DNA of 64,000 bases. Source: an uncultured Bacteroidales bacterium. Lineage in GTDB: Bacteria > Bacteroidota > Bacteroidia > Bacteroidales > UBA932. A program made the position numbers and the translations under genes. The stretch covers positions 54,092 to 118,091 of the forward strand of contig CALVDO010000007.1 in NCBI GenBank assembly GCA_944326355.1. The letters are read 5' to 3'. The notes under the pieces are model-generated. The model did not search any database. It saw nothing but the letters and a program-made list of their open reading frames with translations, and was not told where the DNA came from. Below, in pieces: positions 55,757 through 64,000 of the stretch (position 1 is the stretch's first letter; each line of letters starts with the position of its first letter).

Positions 55757-56395
55757 ATGGCATTACAATCTACTTTAAAGAATATGGTGCTCAGTCTCGG
55801 CATCATCTGTCTGGCAAGCTCGGCCATTCTTGCCGGGGTGTATGCCCTGACCAAGGAGCCGATAGAGGCTGCGGCCGCCGCAAAGACCAACAACGCCATC
55901 AGGCAGGTGCTTCCGGAGTTTGACGGAGAGCCGCAGGCGGCGACAATAGAGGCAGACGGAACGACTTATGACTATTATGTCGTGAACCGTGACGGAGCGG
56001 TGGCAGGATATGCCATCACCGCCTCCGCTTCGGGATTCGGCGGTCCGGTGACCCTGATGGTCGGCGTGACCCCAGAGGGCATAGTCTACAGAACTTCCGT
56101 ACTTGCTCAGAGCGAGACACCGGGACTCGGCGCAAAGTGTTCCGAGCCTGAGTTCGCCGCACACTTCGAGAATCTCGATCCGGCAAAGACAAAGCTCGCA
56201 GTGAAGAAGGACGGCGGCGACATCGACGCCATCACGGCTTCCACAATCACTTCCAGAGCCTATATCCAGGCGGTGAACAACGCTCTCGCGATATTCCGTT
56301 CCATCACTGAGGGCACGACCCCTGACGTGGCTACCGGCGCATCGACTGCAGGGGATACGCAGGCGTCTGCTGACGTTCAATCAGAAGAAAAATAA
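55757..56395 (+). CDS. rnfG: Rnf electron transport complex subunit RnfG
   Basis: 212 residues. One N-terminal helix (about 10-30), then a periplasmic FMN-binding domain. The flavinylation motif is 'TASTITSRA', with the modified threonine most likely T163; the usual S/T-G-A-T glycine is alanine here, as in other Bacteroidetes. A Thr/Ala/Asp-rich tail follows residue 190. Starts 3 bp after rnfD. Confidence 0.93.
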   Translation: MALQSTLKNMVLSLGIICLASSAILAGVYALTKEPIEAAAAAKTNNAIRQVLPEFDGEPQAATIEADGTTYDYYVVNRDGAVAGYAITASASGFGGPVTLMVGVTPEGIVYRTSVLAQSETPGLGAKCSEPEFAAHFENLDPAKTKLAVKKDGGDIDAITASTITSRAYIQAVNNALAIFRSITEGTTPDVATGASTAGDTQASADVQSEEK

Positions 56396-56400
56396 GGAGG
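56394..56400 (+). promoter_or_regulatory. Strong ribosome-binding site of rnfE
   Basis: AAGGAGG overlaps the rnfG stop and ends 7 bases before the rnfE ATG at 56408. Confidence 0.7.
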
Positions 56401-56407
56401 ACAGACA

Positions 56408-56992
56408 ATGGGAAAAATGAAACTTATCACCAAAGGACTTGTAAAGGAGAACCCTACATTTGTCCTGCTTCTGGGTATGTGTCCTACTCTGGCCACGACC
56501 ACTTCCGCGATAAACGGAATGGGAATGGGCCTTGCCACGATGTTCGTACTCGTGCTGTCCAACATGGCGATTTCCGCAACGGCTCCATACATCCCGGACA
56601 AGGTGCGCATCCCTTCATACATTGTGATCATTGCCGCCTTCGTGACTGTGCTGCAGTTCATAATGCAGGCCTACACTCCGGCAATGTACGAGACTCTCGG
56701 CCTCTTCATTCCGCTGATTGTGGTGAACTGCATCGTTCTGGGCCGTGCGGAAGCCTTCGCCAACAAGAACTCGGTGATCGACTCCGCCTGTGACGGCCTC
56801 GGCATCGGACTGGGCTTCACCATGTCCCTGACGATTCTCGGCCTCGTGCGCGAGATTCTGGGCAGCGGGTCGGTGTTCGGATTCAAGTTCATATCCGGTG
56901 ACGGCATCCTCGCATTCGTGCTTGCTCCGGGAGCCTTCCTCGCCCTGGCCTACCTGATCGTGATATTCAGGAAGATCACCAGGATGAATTAG
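56408..56992 (+). CDS. rnfE: Rnf electron transport complex subunit RnfE
   Basis: 194 residues, six helices. 'ENPTFVLLLGMCPTLATTTS' with the cysteine of the membrane 2Fe-2S site and 'FIPLIVVNCIVLGRAEAFA' with the second cysteine pair are the family's hallmarks; antiparallel homologue of RnfA. Ion-conducting core with RnfA and D. Confidence 0.94.
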   Translation: MGKMKLITKGLVKENPTFVLLLGMCPTLATTTSAINGMGMGLATMFVLVLSNMAISATAPYIPDKVRIPSYIVIIAAFVTVLQFIMQAYTPAMYETLGLFIPLIVVNCIVLGRAEAFANKNSVIDSACDGLGIGLGFTMSLTILGLVREILGSGSVFGFKFISGDGILAFVLAPGAFLALAYLIVIFRKITRMN

Positions 56993-57030
56993 CGGCAGCA
57001 AAAGAACAACTGATTTAGAGATTACAGATT

Positions 57031-57630
57031 ATGGAATATTTGATAATTCTGGTTTCAGCGATATTCGTCAACAATATCCTGCTTGCGCAGTTCCTCGGCT
57101 GCTGTCCGTTCCTCGGAGTGTCCAACAAGCTGAGCACTGCGGTCGGAATGTCCGGAGCGGTATGCTTCGTGATCACTCTCGCGACTCTGGTGACATATCT
57201 TCTGCAGTATTATGTCCTTGTGCCTCTGCACATCGAGTTCATGCAGACCATATCGTTCATCCTTGTCATAGCCGCCCTCGTGCAGATGGTGGAGATCATC
57301 CTCAAGAAGATAAGCCCGTCCCTCTATCAGGCTCTGGGCATCTTTCTCCCGCTTATCACCACCAACTGCGCCGTGCTCGGTATAGCGCTCATCGTGGTGA
57401 CCAAGGAATTCACTTTCGGCGGCGAGCCTCACATGCTCAATCTCGCCGAGACTGTGGTATATGCCTTCGCGTCATCTCTCGGATTCGGCCTCGCCATGAT
57501 TCTTTTTGCCGGCCTGCGTGAACAGATAGCTCTCAACAAGGTGCCAAAGCCTTTCCGGGGCATTCCGATTGCTCTTGTCACGGCCAGCATCCTTGCGATG
57601 GCCTTCATGGGATTTTCGGGACTCGTCTAG
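57031..57630 (+). CDS. rnfA: Rnf electron transport complex subunit RnfA
   Basis: 199 residues, six helices. 'ILLAQFLGCCPFLGVSNKLS' and 'FLPLITTNCAVLGIALIV' carry the paired cysteines that with RnfE hold the membrane iron-sulfur cluster. Last gene of the operon, directly before a strong terminator. The Rnf complex couples ferredoxin:NAD+ electron transfer to Na+ or H+ pumping; the coupling ion cannot be told from this. Confidence 0.95.
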   Translation: MEYLIILVSAIFVNNILLAQFLGCCPFLGVSNKLSTAVGMSGAVCFVITLATLVTYLLQYYVLVPLHIEFMQTISFILVIAALVQMVEIILKKISPSLYQALGIFLPLITTNCAVLGIALIVVTKEFTFGGEPHMLNLAETVVYAFASSLGFGLAMILFAGLREQIALNKVPKPFRGIPIALVTASILAMAFMGFSGLV

Positions 57631-57670
57631 TCCTTCCGGCCGCGCGTCGGCACGACTTTATGATATGAAG

Positions 57671-57706
57671 ATTCGGATCGGCTTCGAGCCGGTCCGAATT
57701 TTTTTT
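57671..57706 (+). terminator. Intrinsic terminator of the rnf operon
   Basis: ATTCGGATCGGCT (57671-57683) pairs with AGCCGGTCCGAAT (57687-57699) across a 3-base loop with one G-T pair, followed by eight T residues (57699-57706). A textbook terminator. Confidence 0.92.
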
Positions 57707-57967
57707 AAAAGAAAGTGCAATTTTTTGATTTCCTGCATAATCCGTAGTTCTACATTATAATGTATTTTGATTTCCCGTAGATTTGATTTAGAATTGATAT
57801 TTGAGGGGTTGTGAAACTTACAATGAGGATTTGAGAGACGGCTTCCGAAGCCGTTAAAATGCACCAGCAGTGTTGCGGAAAAATTTTGAAGTTCATAAAT
57901 TTACAGAGTTTAACGGATTTTTGTTGTCAGCCGGTCGTTGTCAGATGAACCATTAAACCAATATTTT
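57707..57967. other. Low-GC leader region before the large lipoprotein
   Basis: A/T-rich sequence containing one small palindrome (ACGGCTTC at 57838-57845, GAAGCCGT at 57847-57854) and no open frame of note. A TTTTG at about 57895 could be a -33 box but no matching -7 box was found. The promoter of the next gene must lie here. Confidence 0.5.
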
Positions 57968-60547
57968 ATGTTTAAAAATCACTCAATCTGTATTGCCGTG
58001 CTCGCCGGTCTTGCCGTGATCGGAAGTGGCATGGTTACGGGCTGTAATCCGGATGATAATCTCGGTAATGCCCATGTCGAGGTTTCCGTCGCTTCGGTGA
58101 CCTCGAGCTCTGCCGAGGTGGTTCTCTCCACTTCGGGGGTTGCGGAGTATGCCTATGTCGTCTATACCTCGGATCAGGCGGCTCCCGCAACACCTTCTGT
58201 CATATTCAGAGACGGGACATCTTCCTCATGTTCGGACGGGACGGTCAATCTTACCGTCGGCGGACTTTCCCCATTGACGGACTACACTATCTATGTCGCA
58301 GGTCTCGTTTCCGCGGAGAACTATCTCGATGATGTCGCATCGGCAAGCTTCTCCACTACCGACCTCACTACCGACCTCCTTCTCGTCGACACTTACTATG
58401 ACGGATTCACCATGCAGGTCAGAGTGCCTGACGAGGTCATCGAAAGAGAGCATGTGCTCCGCTATACGATGGGAAATCTTCTCATGTACAATTCCAATAA
58501 GGAGGGGATGATGGCCAACACTGACGCCGCCAATCTCGAGGCTAACGGAGACCAGTACACCCAGACTTCAATTACCGTGACATATAACGATGACAACATA
58601 TACAACGGTCAGGATGAGTCCGGTGAGGACATCTATCTTCATGATCCTATCGTTCCGGGCGAGCCTCTCATTTTCCTTGCCGGCGAGTTCGGCTGGGGAG
58701 AGTCCATGTACGGCTGGGGTGAAGGCTGGTACAGCGCCATGTTTGATTTCGCCGGCTATGATGAGGCTTTGTGGAGCGGCGAAGACGTCAACGAGGCGGA
58801 CTATTGGACCGGCCACTACGCAAAGATGGAGTTCACTTCCCGTATGCCTGAAGTCCTCGACGCCACGGTGAATATCGAGCCTGACATGCAGGCGGTCACC
58901 GGAACTCTCAGGTTCACTCCGGAGGATGGTGTCTACCAGTACTGCGTATGTGTCCTCGACGAGACTTCATATCAGATGGTGCTGCGTTATCTTAACAACA
59001 ACGATGACTATCTGCAGTGGTTCACGACCTCCTACTATGCTGCCATGATGCTCGGAATGACTACGCTGACCGGCAATGCCGAGCTCAATGTTGAAGATTA
59101 TCTGTATCTTCAGGAGAATACCGAGTATCATGTGTTCCTGACCGCTATGGGTGACGAGGAAGGCATGAGCCAGAGTTTCGTCCATGACACCTTCAGCACA
59201 ACTCCAAAGCAGCTGGAGGCTCCGGAGGTGACCGTCACTCCTGTTGAAGGAAGCGATCCTTTCACTGTCACCTTCAATGTGAAGAACACCGGAAGCGTGC
59301 CTGTCGCATCAGCGATGTATGCCGCCAATTATGAGAGAGACTGGGCCGGCGCGCTCAATATGGGAATGACCTACTATGACATCATTTCTCAGGGCAACGC
59401 AATCTCTTCTGCAGAGGATATCGCCGCCATCAATTCTGAGGATGGTCTCGACCTCACTTTCACCACCATCGACGGAATGACGACACGGCTCGGCGTGCTT
59501 GTGTACAACAGTGAGGAGACGGCCAATGACGTCAATGCCGAGAATTCTCCTGCCATCGCCGAAGTGACGGCGCCTGACCAGCCGGATGCGGAAAGAGTCG
59601 ATTCTCCGCTCTTCGATTCCCTCGTGGGCGACTGGACGATGACGGCGGACGTGTCGGTGTATGACTATTCTCAGGGCGCTTATGTGTCGGACGGATCGCA
59701 GTCCACGAAAGTCTCCATCTACAATGGACTTGATGACTATCCTGACTCTCTTCCGGAGGATGTCTATGACAATTATGCGGACATGAGCAGAGAGGAGGTC
59801 GACGCCCTTTACGATGAATTCAAGATGGAGTCTGAGGCATTCAATGCCAAGGTGCGCGGGCAGAACCGTCTCCTCTGCGTAGGATTCGGATACAATACCG
59901 ACGAGTCGACTGCTCTGAGCGCCGCCACTCCGTATGAACTGTTCTGCTCTCCGGACTACGGCGCATACGATGTGGCCTCGCTGTTCTACGACTTCGGTCC
60001 TAAGTGGTATCTGGAGGTGTCTTCAGACGGAAGCGTGGCCGTTCCTCTCAATTCGACCCGCATGTATCCTCTTCAGGCCTGGACTGACAATATCTATTAT
60101 CTTGCGGCGTTCAATACCGATGCCGGATATATGTCAGTGGGAGTCGACGACGAGAATGAATATATCCCTGTGACGGTAGCTTCAGGCGACGGCCAGATCA
60201 CTGTCGGTCCGCTTGTGGACGAAGATGTTGAGTTCCTGCCTAATGTCGTCTACTTCTACTACGGATCGTATGTATATATCGGAGGCAAGCAGATAACATC
60301 GGCTCCTGTCCTCACTAAGGGTTGGACCGGAGAGTCGGCATCCGCATCTTCAGTCTCTTCTTCTGCACGCCCGGCCAAGACGTTCGGCTCGTTCAACGGC
60401 GTCTCGTCAGACAGTTTCGCCGCAAGACCGAAGTCGAGGACTTCGTTCAAGGCTCTCAAGAAGTATGAGAAGTCGGATTACAAGATCGTGCCTGCAGATG
60501 AGTTTGAGGCAAGCCTCAAGGCTTACGCCGAGAACCACAGGAGATAG
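57968..60547 (+). CDS. Large surface lipoprotein with FN3-like domain, function unknown
   Basis: 859 residues from ATG 57968; an upstream in-frame codon at 57938 is rejected. Lipobox 'MVTGC' (Cys26). Residues about 35-120 resemble a fibronectin type III-like module ('VEVSVASVTSSSAEVVLSTS', 'LSPLTDYTIYVAGLVSAEN'); a second such stretch lies about 390-470 ('EVTVTPVEGSDPFTVTFNVK'). The rest is acidic and rich in Asp, Tyr and Ser with a Ser/Ala-rich segment (about 790-820) and a basic end. No catalytic motif recognised. Probably surface exposed, possibly an adhesin or binding protein; related Bacteroidetes proteins are unnamed. Isolated between two terminator-like hairpins, so monocistronic. Confidence 0.75.
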   Translation: MFKNHSICIAVLAGLAVIGSGMVTGCNPDDNLGNAHVEVSVASVTSSSAEVVLSTSGVAEYAYVVYTSDQAAPATPSVIFRDGTSSSCSDGTVNLTVGGLSPLTDYTIYVAGLVSAENYLDDVASASFSTTDLTTDLLLVDTYYDGFTMQVRVPDEVIEREHVLRYTMGNLLMYNSNKEGMMANTDAANLEANGDQYTQTSITVTYNDDNIYNGQDESGEDIYLHDPIVPGEPLIFLAGEFGWGESMYGWGEGWYSAMFDFAGYDEALWSGEDVNEADYWTGHYAKMEFTSRMPEVLDATVNIEPDMQAVTGTLRFTPEDGVYQYCVCVLDETSYQMVLRYLNNNDDYLQWFTTSYYAAMMLGMTTLTGNAELNVEDYLYLQENTEYHVFLTAMGDEEGMSQSFVHDTFSTTPKQLEAPEVTVTPVEGSDPFTVTFNVKNTGSVPVASAMYAANYERDWAGALNMGMTYYDIISQGNAISSAEDIAAINSEDGLDLTFTTIDGMTTRLGVLVYNSEETANDVNAENSPAIAEVTAPDQPDAERVDSPLFDSLVGDWTMTADVSVYDYSQGAYVSDGSQSTKVSIYNGLDDYPDSLPEDVYDNYADMSREEVDALYDEFKMESEAFNAKVRGQNRLLCVGFGYNTDESTALSAATPYELFCSPDYGAYDVASLFYDFGPKWYLEVSSDGSVAVPLNSTRMYPLQAWTDNIYYLAAFNTDAGYMSVGVDDENEYIPVTVASGDGQITVGPLVDEDVEFLPNVVYFYYGSYVYIGGKQITSAPVLTKGWTGESASASSVSSSARPAKTFGSFNGVSSDSFAARPKSRTSFKALKKYEKSDYKIVPADEFEASLKAYAENHRR

Positions 60548-60572
60548 TATCTTCTGATTTTCCGCTGGATAG

Positions 60573-60620
60573 GGAGAAGTTCGGGAACTTCAGGGGCAGT
60601 GCCCCTGCCCGGACTTCTCC
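60573..60620. terminator. Long bulged hairpin after the large lipoprotein gene
   Basis: GGAGAAGTTCGGG (60573-60585) pairs with CCCGGACTTCTCC (60608-60620, one G-T), and inside it CAGGGGC (60591-60597) pairs with GCCCCTG (60601-60607); a 5-base bulge (60586-60590) separates the two. About 20 bp of stem in total, 25 bp after the stop. No T run follows, so it may be a processing or stability element. Confidence 0.62.
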
Positions 60621-60866
60621 TCATCTGCGGAAATGTGTCCGGGCTTCGTTTTCTGGATCCTTCTTGTGCGTTTATGATTTTTTTGATAACTTGCCGCTGG
60701 TTATCAGTGAGGTCGCTTGAATAACTCGTTTTAGTTAACTTAATTGATTGATGATTATGATATTACGAGGATTTATCCGATTAATCCACTGATAATCACT
60801 TGCTTGTGTTATCCAATAATGCTATTTTCGATTCATTTCTAAACAACTCTCAGTTTTTACTACATT
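60621..60866. other. Low-GC intergenic region before the thioredoxin gene
   Basis: Clearly A/T-richer than either side. Contains the 9-bp inverted repeat TTATCAGTG (60701-60709) / CACTGATAA (60787-60795) and several TTAAT-like runs. No gene seen; promoter of the thioredoxin operon must lie here, but no clear -7 box was found. Confidence 0.5.
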
Positions 60867-61361
60867 ATGCATTCATTTTTGAAGACCGTCTCCGTATTAT
60901 GTTTTCTCACGCTCTCATTCTTCGCCTCGGCGCAGACGCTGCCGGACGTGAAGGTTGAGGATGCGCAGGGCAAGGAGATTTCCACCAGATCGCTTCTCAC
61001 AGGGAAGCCGCTTATCATCTCATACTGGTCCATAGCGTGCAAGCCGTGCATCCAGGAGCTCAACGCCATCAATGACGCCATCGAGGAATGGAGGGAGGAG
61101 GCGGATTTCGATGTCGTTGCCGTATCTGTCGATGACGTGCGTATGCAGGCAACTGCAAAAGCCAAGGCTTCCGCATTGGGATGGGAATTCACCTGCATCT
61201 ATGATGCGAATCAGGACCTCAAGCGTGCCATGAACGTCAGTCTTACCCCCCAGAGCTTCGTTGTGGACGCGGAAGGGAATATTGTCTTCTCTCATTCGGG
61301 CTACACCCCCGGAAGTGAAGAGCTCCTTTTTGACAAGGTTCTTGAACTCTCAGGAAAATGA
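60867..61361 (+). CDS. TlpA-like thioredoxin-fold protein
   Basis: 164 residues with signal peptide 'FLTLSFFASAQ'. AhpC/TSA-Redoxin fold with active site C58-x-x-C61 ('YWSIACKPCIQELNAI'), cis-Pro loop in 'VSLTPQSFVVDAEGNIVFSH'. Periplasmic disulfide reductase/oxidoreductase. Followed 11 bp later by the DUF6029 barrel gene, and then by an Omp28-type protein with its own CxxC; the group looks like one functional unit. The Cys-Lys-Pro-Cys dipeptide is common in ResA/TlpA-like proteins. Confidence 0.88.
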   Translation: MHSFLKTVSVLCFLTLSFFASAQTLPDVKVEDAQGKEISTRSLLTGKPLIISYWSIACKPCIQELNAINDAIEEWREEADFDVVAVSVDDVRMQATAKAKASALGWEFTCIYDANQDLKRAMNVSLTPQSFVVDAEGNIVFSHSGYTPGSEELLFDKVLELSGK

Positions 61362-61372
61362 AAGGCTGAAAG

Positions 61373-62971
61373 GTGATGAAGAAGTTTCTCATTACGTCGG
61401 CGGCTCTGCTCGCCGTATCGGCCATATCGTCTTCCGCCCAGATCCGACTGGGTGAGGGCCAGCTTTCCGCGAGCTTTGAGACAAATACTATCAAATATGT
61501 CGAAGACGGAGGTCTGATAGAACCGACGCCTGATGACAGGTTCGGAACCAACAACTATCTTAAGGTCGACTATACCTACAAGAAGTTCTCCGCAGGGATT
61601 CAGGTCGAGGCCTATCTTCCGGCGCTGTACGGATATGAGCTCGGCCAGCAGACGGATCCCAAGAAGTTCTTTCTCGGGTCGAAATATGTGAGCTGGACCG
61701 ACGAGAATTTTTACGTCCTTGTCGGAAATGTATATGACCAGTTCGGAAACGGATTGATATTCAGGAGCTATGAGGACCGTCAGCTCGGTCTCAACAACTC
61801 TCTGGAGGGTGTTCATGCCCGTTACGACTTTTCGAGGTTCGTCTCTCTCAAGGGTATGTACGGGCGCCCGAGACTTTATACCGACTATGCCGGATCCTGG
61901 GTCAGAGGTCTCGACCTGAGCGTTTCCGTCGCCGACATCTTCAACTGGGAGAACATCCTTCTCTCTCTCGAAGGCAGCTATGTCAACCGTTACGAGACTC
62001 TTGACAAGGATGCCTATATGGATTTCGGGGCTCTCGGACTCGACACTCCGCAGCTCAACATGTATTCGGGCCGCGTGAACTTCGGCTGGAAGGGACTTTC
62101 CATAAAGGGTGAATATGCCGCGAAGAGCAAGGATCTCGCGACGTCGTCATCCCAGAGCGCTACGCCCGGAGCGGCGATTTTTGCTGAGGCCATCTACTCG
62201 TGGAAGACATTTAGCGTGTCGGGAACCTTCAGAATGCTCGACCACATGGGTACGATGCTCTCGCTCTATGGCAACGGTACGGGCAATACCCTGAACTATC
62301 TCCCTGCTCTCACGCGCCAGTACACATACATGCTTGCCAACCTCAATCCTTATCAGGTGAATGTGGAGGGTGAGACTGCCGGACAGGTGGATCTCTACTA
62401 CTCGCTCCGGAGCAAGACCACAAGGCACAGGTACTGGAATTTCCACGTCAATTATTCGACTGCATATACGATGTCCGCTTCCCAGTCTGTAACCGGCACG
62501 AGGCAGCTCCTCTGGAGCGACGCCAATGTGGACGTCGAGCGTCAGTGGGGAAGGAATCTCAAGACTTCTATCCTCTATTCGAGGCAGGAGTGGAGTCCTT
62601 CTCATGGAGGAGAGGACGGGACATATGTCTCCAACATCTTCGTAGGAGACGTCACCTATAAGTTCGACCGCAAGAAGTCTCTGAGGGCCGAGGTACAGTA
62701 CCTCCTTTCGGACGACTATGAGGGCGATTGGGTGGCCGGTCTCGTTGAGTTCAATTTCGCGCCGATGTGGAGCATCTTCGCAAGCGACATGTACAATCTC
62801 GAAGGTACGAAGAAGAACTACTACAACGCGGGCTTCAGCTTCACTAAGGGCAGGACCCGCATCCAGCTCAGCTACGGCCGCAACCGTGCGGGCTACATCT
62901 GCTCGGGAGGCGTCTGCCGCTATTCTCCGGCCTACACCGGCCTCAATCTCTCTCTGACGACATCGTTCTGA
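61373..62971 (+). CDS. DUF6029 family outer-membrane beta-barrel protein
   Basis: 532 residues; signal peptide ends 'ISSSAQ'. 'LGEGQLSASFETNTIKYVED' start, then alternating strands with aromatic girdles ('FWSKYVSWTDENFYVLVGNV'-like 'GSKYVSWTDENFYVLVGNVY') and a C-terminal 'LNLSLTTSF' ending in Phe, as usual for outer-membrane barrels. Matches my recollection of DUF6029, a Bacteroidetes family found beside thioredoxin-like and Omp28-like genes. Function unknown. Second gene of the operon; ATG 61376 is an equal start. Confidence 0.8.
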   Translation: MMKKFLITSAALLAVSAISSSAQIRLGEGQLSASFETNTIKYVEDGGLIEPTPDDRFGTNNYLKVDYTYKKFSAGIQVEAYLPALYGYELGQQTDPKKFFLGSKYVSWTDENFYVLVGNVYDQFGNGLIFRSYEDRQLGLNNSLEGVHARYDFSRFVSLKGMYGRPRLYTDYAGSWVRGLDLSVSVADIFNWENILLSLEGSYVNRYETLDKDAYMDFGALGLDTPQLNMYSGRVNFGWKGLSIKGEYAAKSKDLATSSSQSATPGAAIFAEAIYSWKTFSVSGTFRMLDHMGTMLSLYGNGTGNTLNYLPALTRQYTYMLANLNPYQVNVEGETAGQVDLYYSLRSKTTRHRYWNFHVNYSTAYTMSASQSVTGTRQLLWSDANVDVERQWGRNLKTSILYSRQEWSPSHGGEDGTYVSNIFVGDVTYKFDRKKSLRAEVQYLLSDDYEGDWVAGLVEFNFAPMWSIFASDMYNLEGTKKNYYNAGFSFTKGRTRIQLSYGRNRAGYICSGGVCRYSPAYTGLNLSLTTSF

Positions 62972-63088
62972 CGGGAAACTCCGGAGAATGCCGGCCGCGG
63001 GATATGCAGTCTGCTGCGGTTCTGAGACCGGCTTCCGGAATGATTTGAAAAATGTACGAAACTTTATTCTAAATTAAAATCAGAAGAA

Positions 63089-64000
63089 ATGAAAAAGTCA
63101 TTTGTTTTGACAGCGGCTTTCGCAGCCGGACTGCTCTCTTTTTCAGCTTGCGACGGTCTGGTCGACAACGGCGGAGGAACCACTCCTGGTGGAGGTGGCC
63201 TCGTGCTCAATGTGTCCAAGAGCATCATTCAGGCAAACGGCACGGACGCCGCCGTGCTGGAGGTGCTCTACAATGATGAGCCTGTAACAGAGGGTGTGAC
63301 CATCTATGATGCCGACAACAACATTGTCGAGCTTGAGAACATGACATTCACTACTACTCAGACGGGGACCTATAAGTTCTGGGCATCTTACGGCACTTCT
63401 TTCACAGAGACCGTCACAGTGACGGCCATCGCTTTCGAGGTGCCGGTGCTTCCGGACGATCCTCAGCCAGAGGCCACTGCTTTCGCCCGCAGGGTGTTCC
63501 TGACGCAGTTTACAGGCACCGGATGCGGATATTGCCCTGGAATGATCACCATTCTCAGGTCCGTTCTCGCTGACGAGGACTATTCATCCCGTGTTGTGCT
63601 TGCCGCCGTGCATCAGTTTAACCCTGACGATCCTGCCTATCTGTCAGACGCCAATCTCGCCTCGGCGATGGGCGTGCAGGGCTTTCCGTCCGTCGTCGCC
63701 GACATGAACCTCATGTTCACCAATTATAATTCTGAATCTGCTCTGAAAACTCTGATAGACAACAGCTACAATCGCACTGCCGCGCTTGCCGGCATCTCTG
63801 CAAGCGCACATAGCGACGGCAACACTCTCGTTGTGACCGCTTCAGTAAAGGCTGCGCAGACTGCCGAATTCCGTGTGGGCGCATGGCTTCTCGAGGACGG
63901 AATCTCCGGCAGTCAGCTCAATAATCGTCCGTCCGTCTGGACAGGAGACTACAACACTCATGACAATTGTGTCCGCATAGCGGACAGCCGCGTGTCAAGC
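63089..64000 (+). CDS. Omp28-related lipoprotein with CxxC, 3' end outside window
   Basis: The frame runs from ATG 63089 to the window end (304 codons visible). Lipobox 'FSAC' (Cys20), a Gly-rich linker, an Ig-like domain (about 35-115), then an Omp28-type thioredoxin-like domain with C146-x-x-C149 ('QFTGTGCGYCPGMITILRS') and 'AVHQFNPDDPAYLSDANLAS', 'MGVQGFPSVVADM'. Outer-membrane/surface protein of unknown role in the P. gingivalis Omp28 family. A 117-bp gap separates it from the DUF6029 gene, but order and the shared CxxC theme suggest functional linkage. C-terminus is not in the window. Confidence 0.85.
   Translation, partial: MKKSFVLTAAFAAGLLSFSACDGLVDNGGGTTPGGGGLVLNVSKSIIQANGTDAAVLEVLYNDEPVTEGVTIYDADNNIVELENMTFTTTQTGTYKFWASYGTSFTETVTVTAIAFEVPVLPDDPQPEATAFARRVFLTQFTGTGCGYCPGMITILRSVLADEDYSSRVVLAAVHQFNPDDPAYLSDANLASAMGVQGFPSVVADMNLMFTNYNSESALKTLIDNSYNRTAALAGISASAHSDGNTLVVTASVKAAQTAEFRVGAWLLEDGISGSQLNNRPSVWTGDYNTHDNCVRIADSRVSS

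Noticed and set aside
57838..57854. ACGGCTTC-C-GAAGCCGT palindrome
   Set aside because: Short and without a T run or conserved neighbours; too little to call an operator or terminator.

Overview
The window looks like a chromosomal piece of a GC-rich (by eye mid-50s % G+C) gut-type Bacteroidales bacterium. Reasons: a SusC/SusD pair with the rest of a starch-utilisation (Sus) locus, lipoprotein signal peptides on most locus enzymes, Bacteroidetes -7 promoter boxes (TAnnTTTG) before several genes, an RseC-RnfBCDGEA operon, a pyruvate formate-lyase pair, and Bacteroidetes-style neighbourhoods such as alaS / M23 / MerR / NIF3 / zinc-ribbon and tgt-LptF/G. I saw no tRNA, rRNA, CRISPR array, transposase or phage module.

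Layout. 1-5110: a MATE exporter (cut by the window edge), an organophosphate-type antiporter and a GH77 4-alpha-glucanotransferase. 5107-7340: a LytS/LytTR two-component pair on the minus strand, divergent from the starch locus. 7485-25415: the starch locus, transcribed rightward: inner-membrane maltooligosaccharide transporter, SusC, SusD, a lipoprotein with three CBM26-like repeats, an SGNH-hydrolase-like lipoprotein, two tandem GH13 lipoproteins, a SusG-type amylase with an inserted module, a SusA-type neopullulanase and a SusB-type GH97 glucosidase, closed by a 15-bp hairpin. 25520-28546: pflB-pflA. 28811-33421: a short SSB, a small zinc-ribbon protein, an M3 peptidase and a nucleoside permease-like MFS protein. 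33569-38337: tgt, an LptF/G permease, ilvA-ilvE. 38441-44264: alaS, then one reading frame fusing an LptF/G permease to methionyl-tRNA formyltransferase, then thiamine pyrophosphokinase. 44342-50883: two M23 peptidases, a MerR regulator, a low-GC patch with lipoprotein remnants and one intact lipoprotein, NIF3, zinc-ribbon protein and dnaB. 50927-57630: DUF3108 protein and the rseC-rnfBCDGEA operon, closed by a strong terminator. 57968-64000: a large FN3-like lipoprotein, a TlpA-like thioredoxin, a DUF6029 barrel protein and an Omp28-type protein cut by the window end.

How it fits together. Surface lipoproteins (SusD, CBM26 protein, SusG, probably the two small GH13s) would bind and cut starch, SusC would import oligosaccharides, SusA/SusB would trim them in the periplasm, the MFS permease would take maltose/maltooligosaccharides into the cytosol, and MalQ would rearrange them there. 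No SusR is present; the divergent LytTR pair is the obvious candidate regulator, but this is inference. PFL and Rnf fit an anaerobic fermentative life. The most unusual items are the LptF/G-Fmt fusion, the CBM26-repeat protein in the SusE/F position, the SGNH protein inside a starch locus, the codon-usage change across the locus, and the decayed lipoprotein patch next to a MerR gene flanked by 13-bp repeats.
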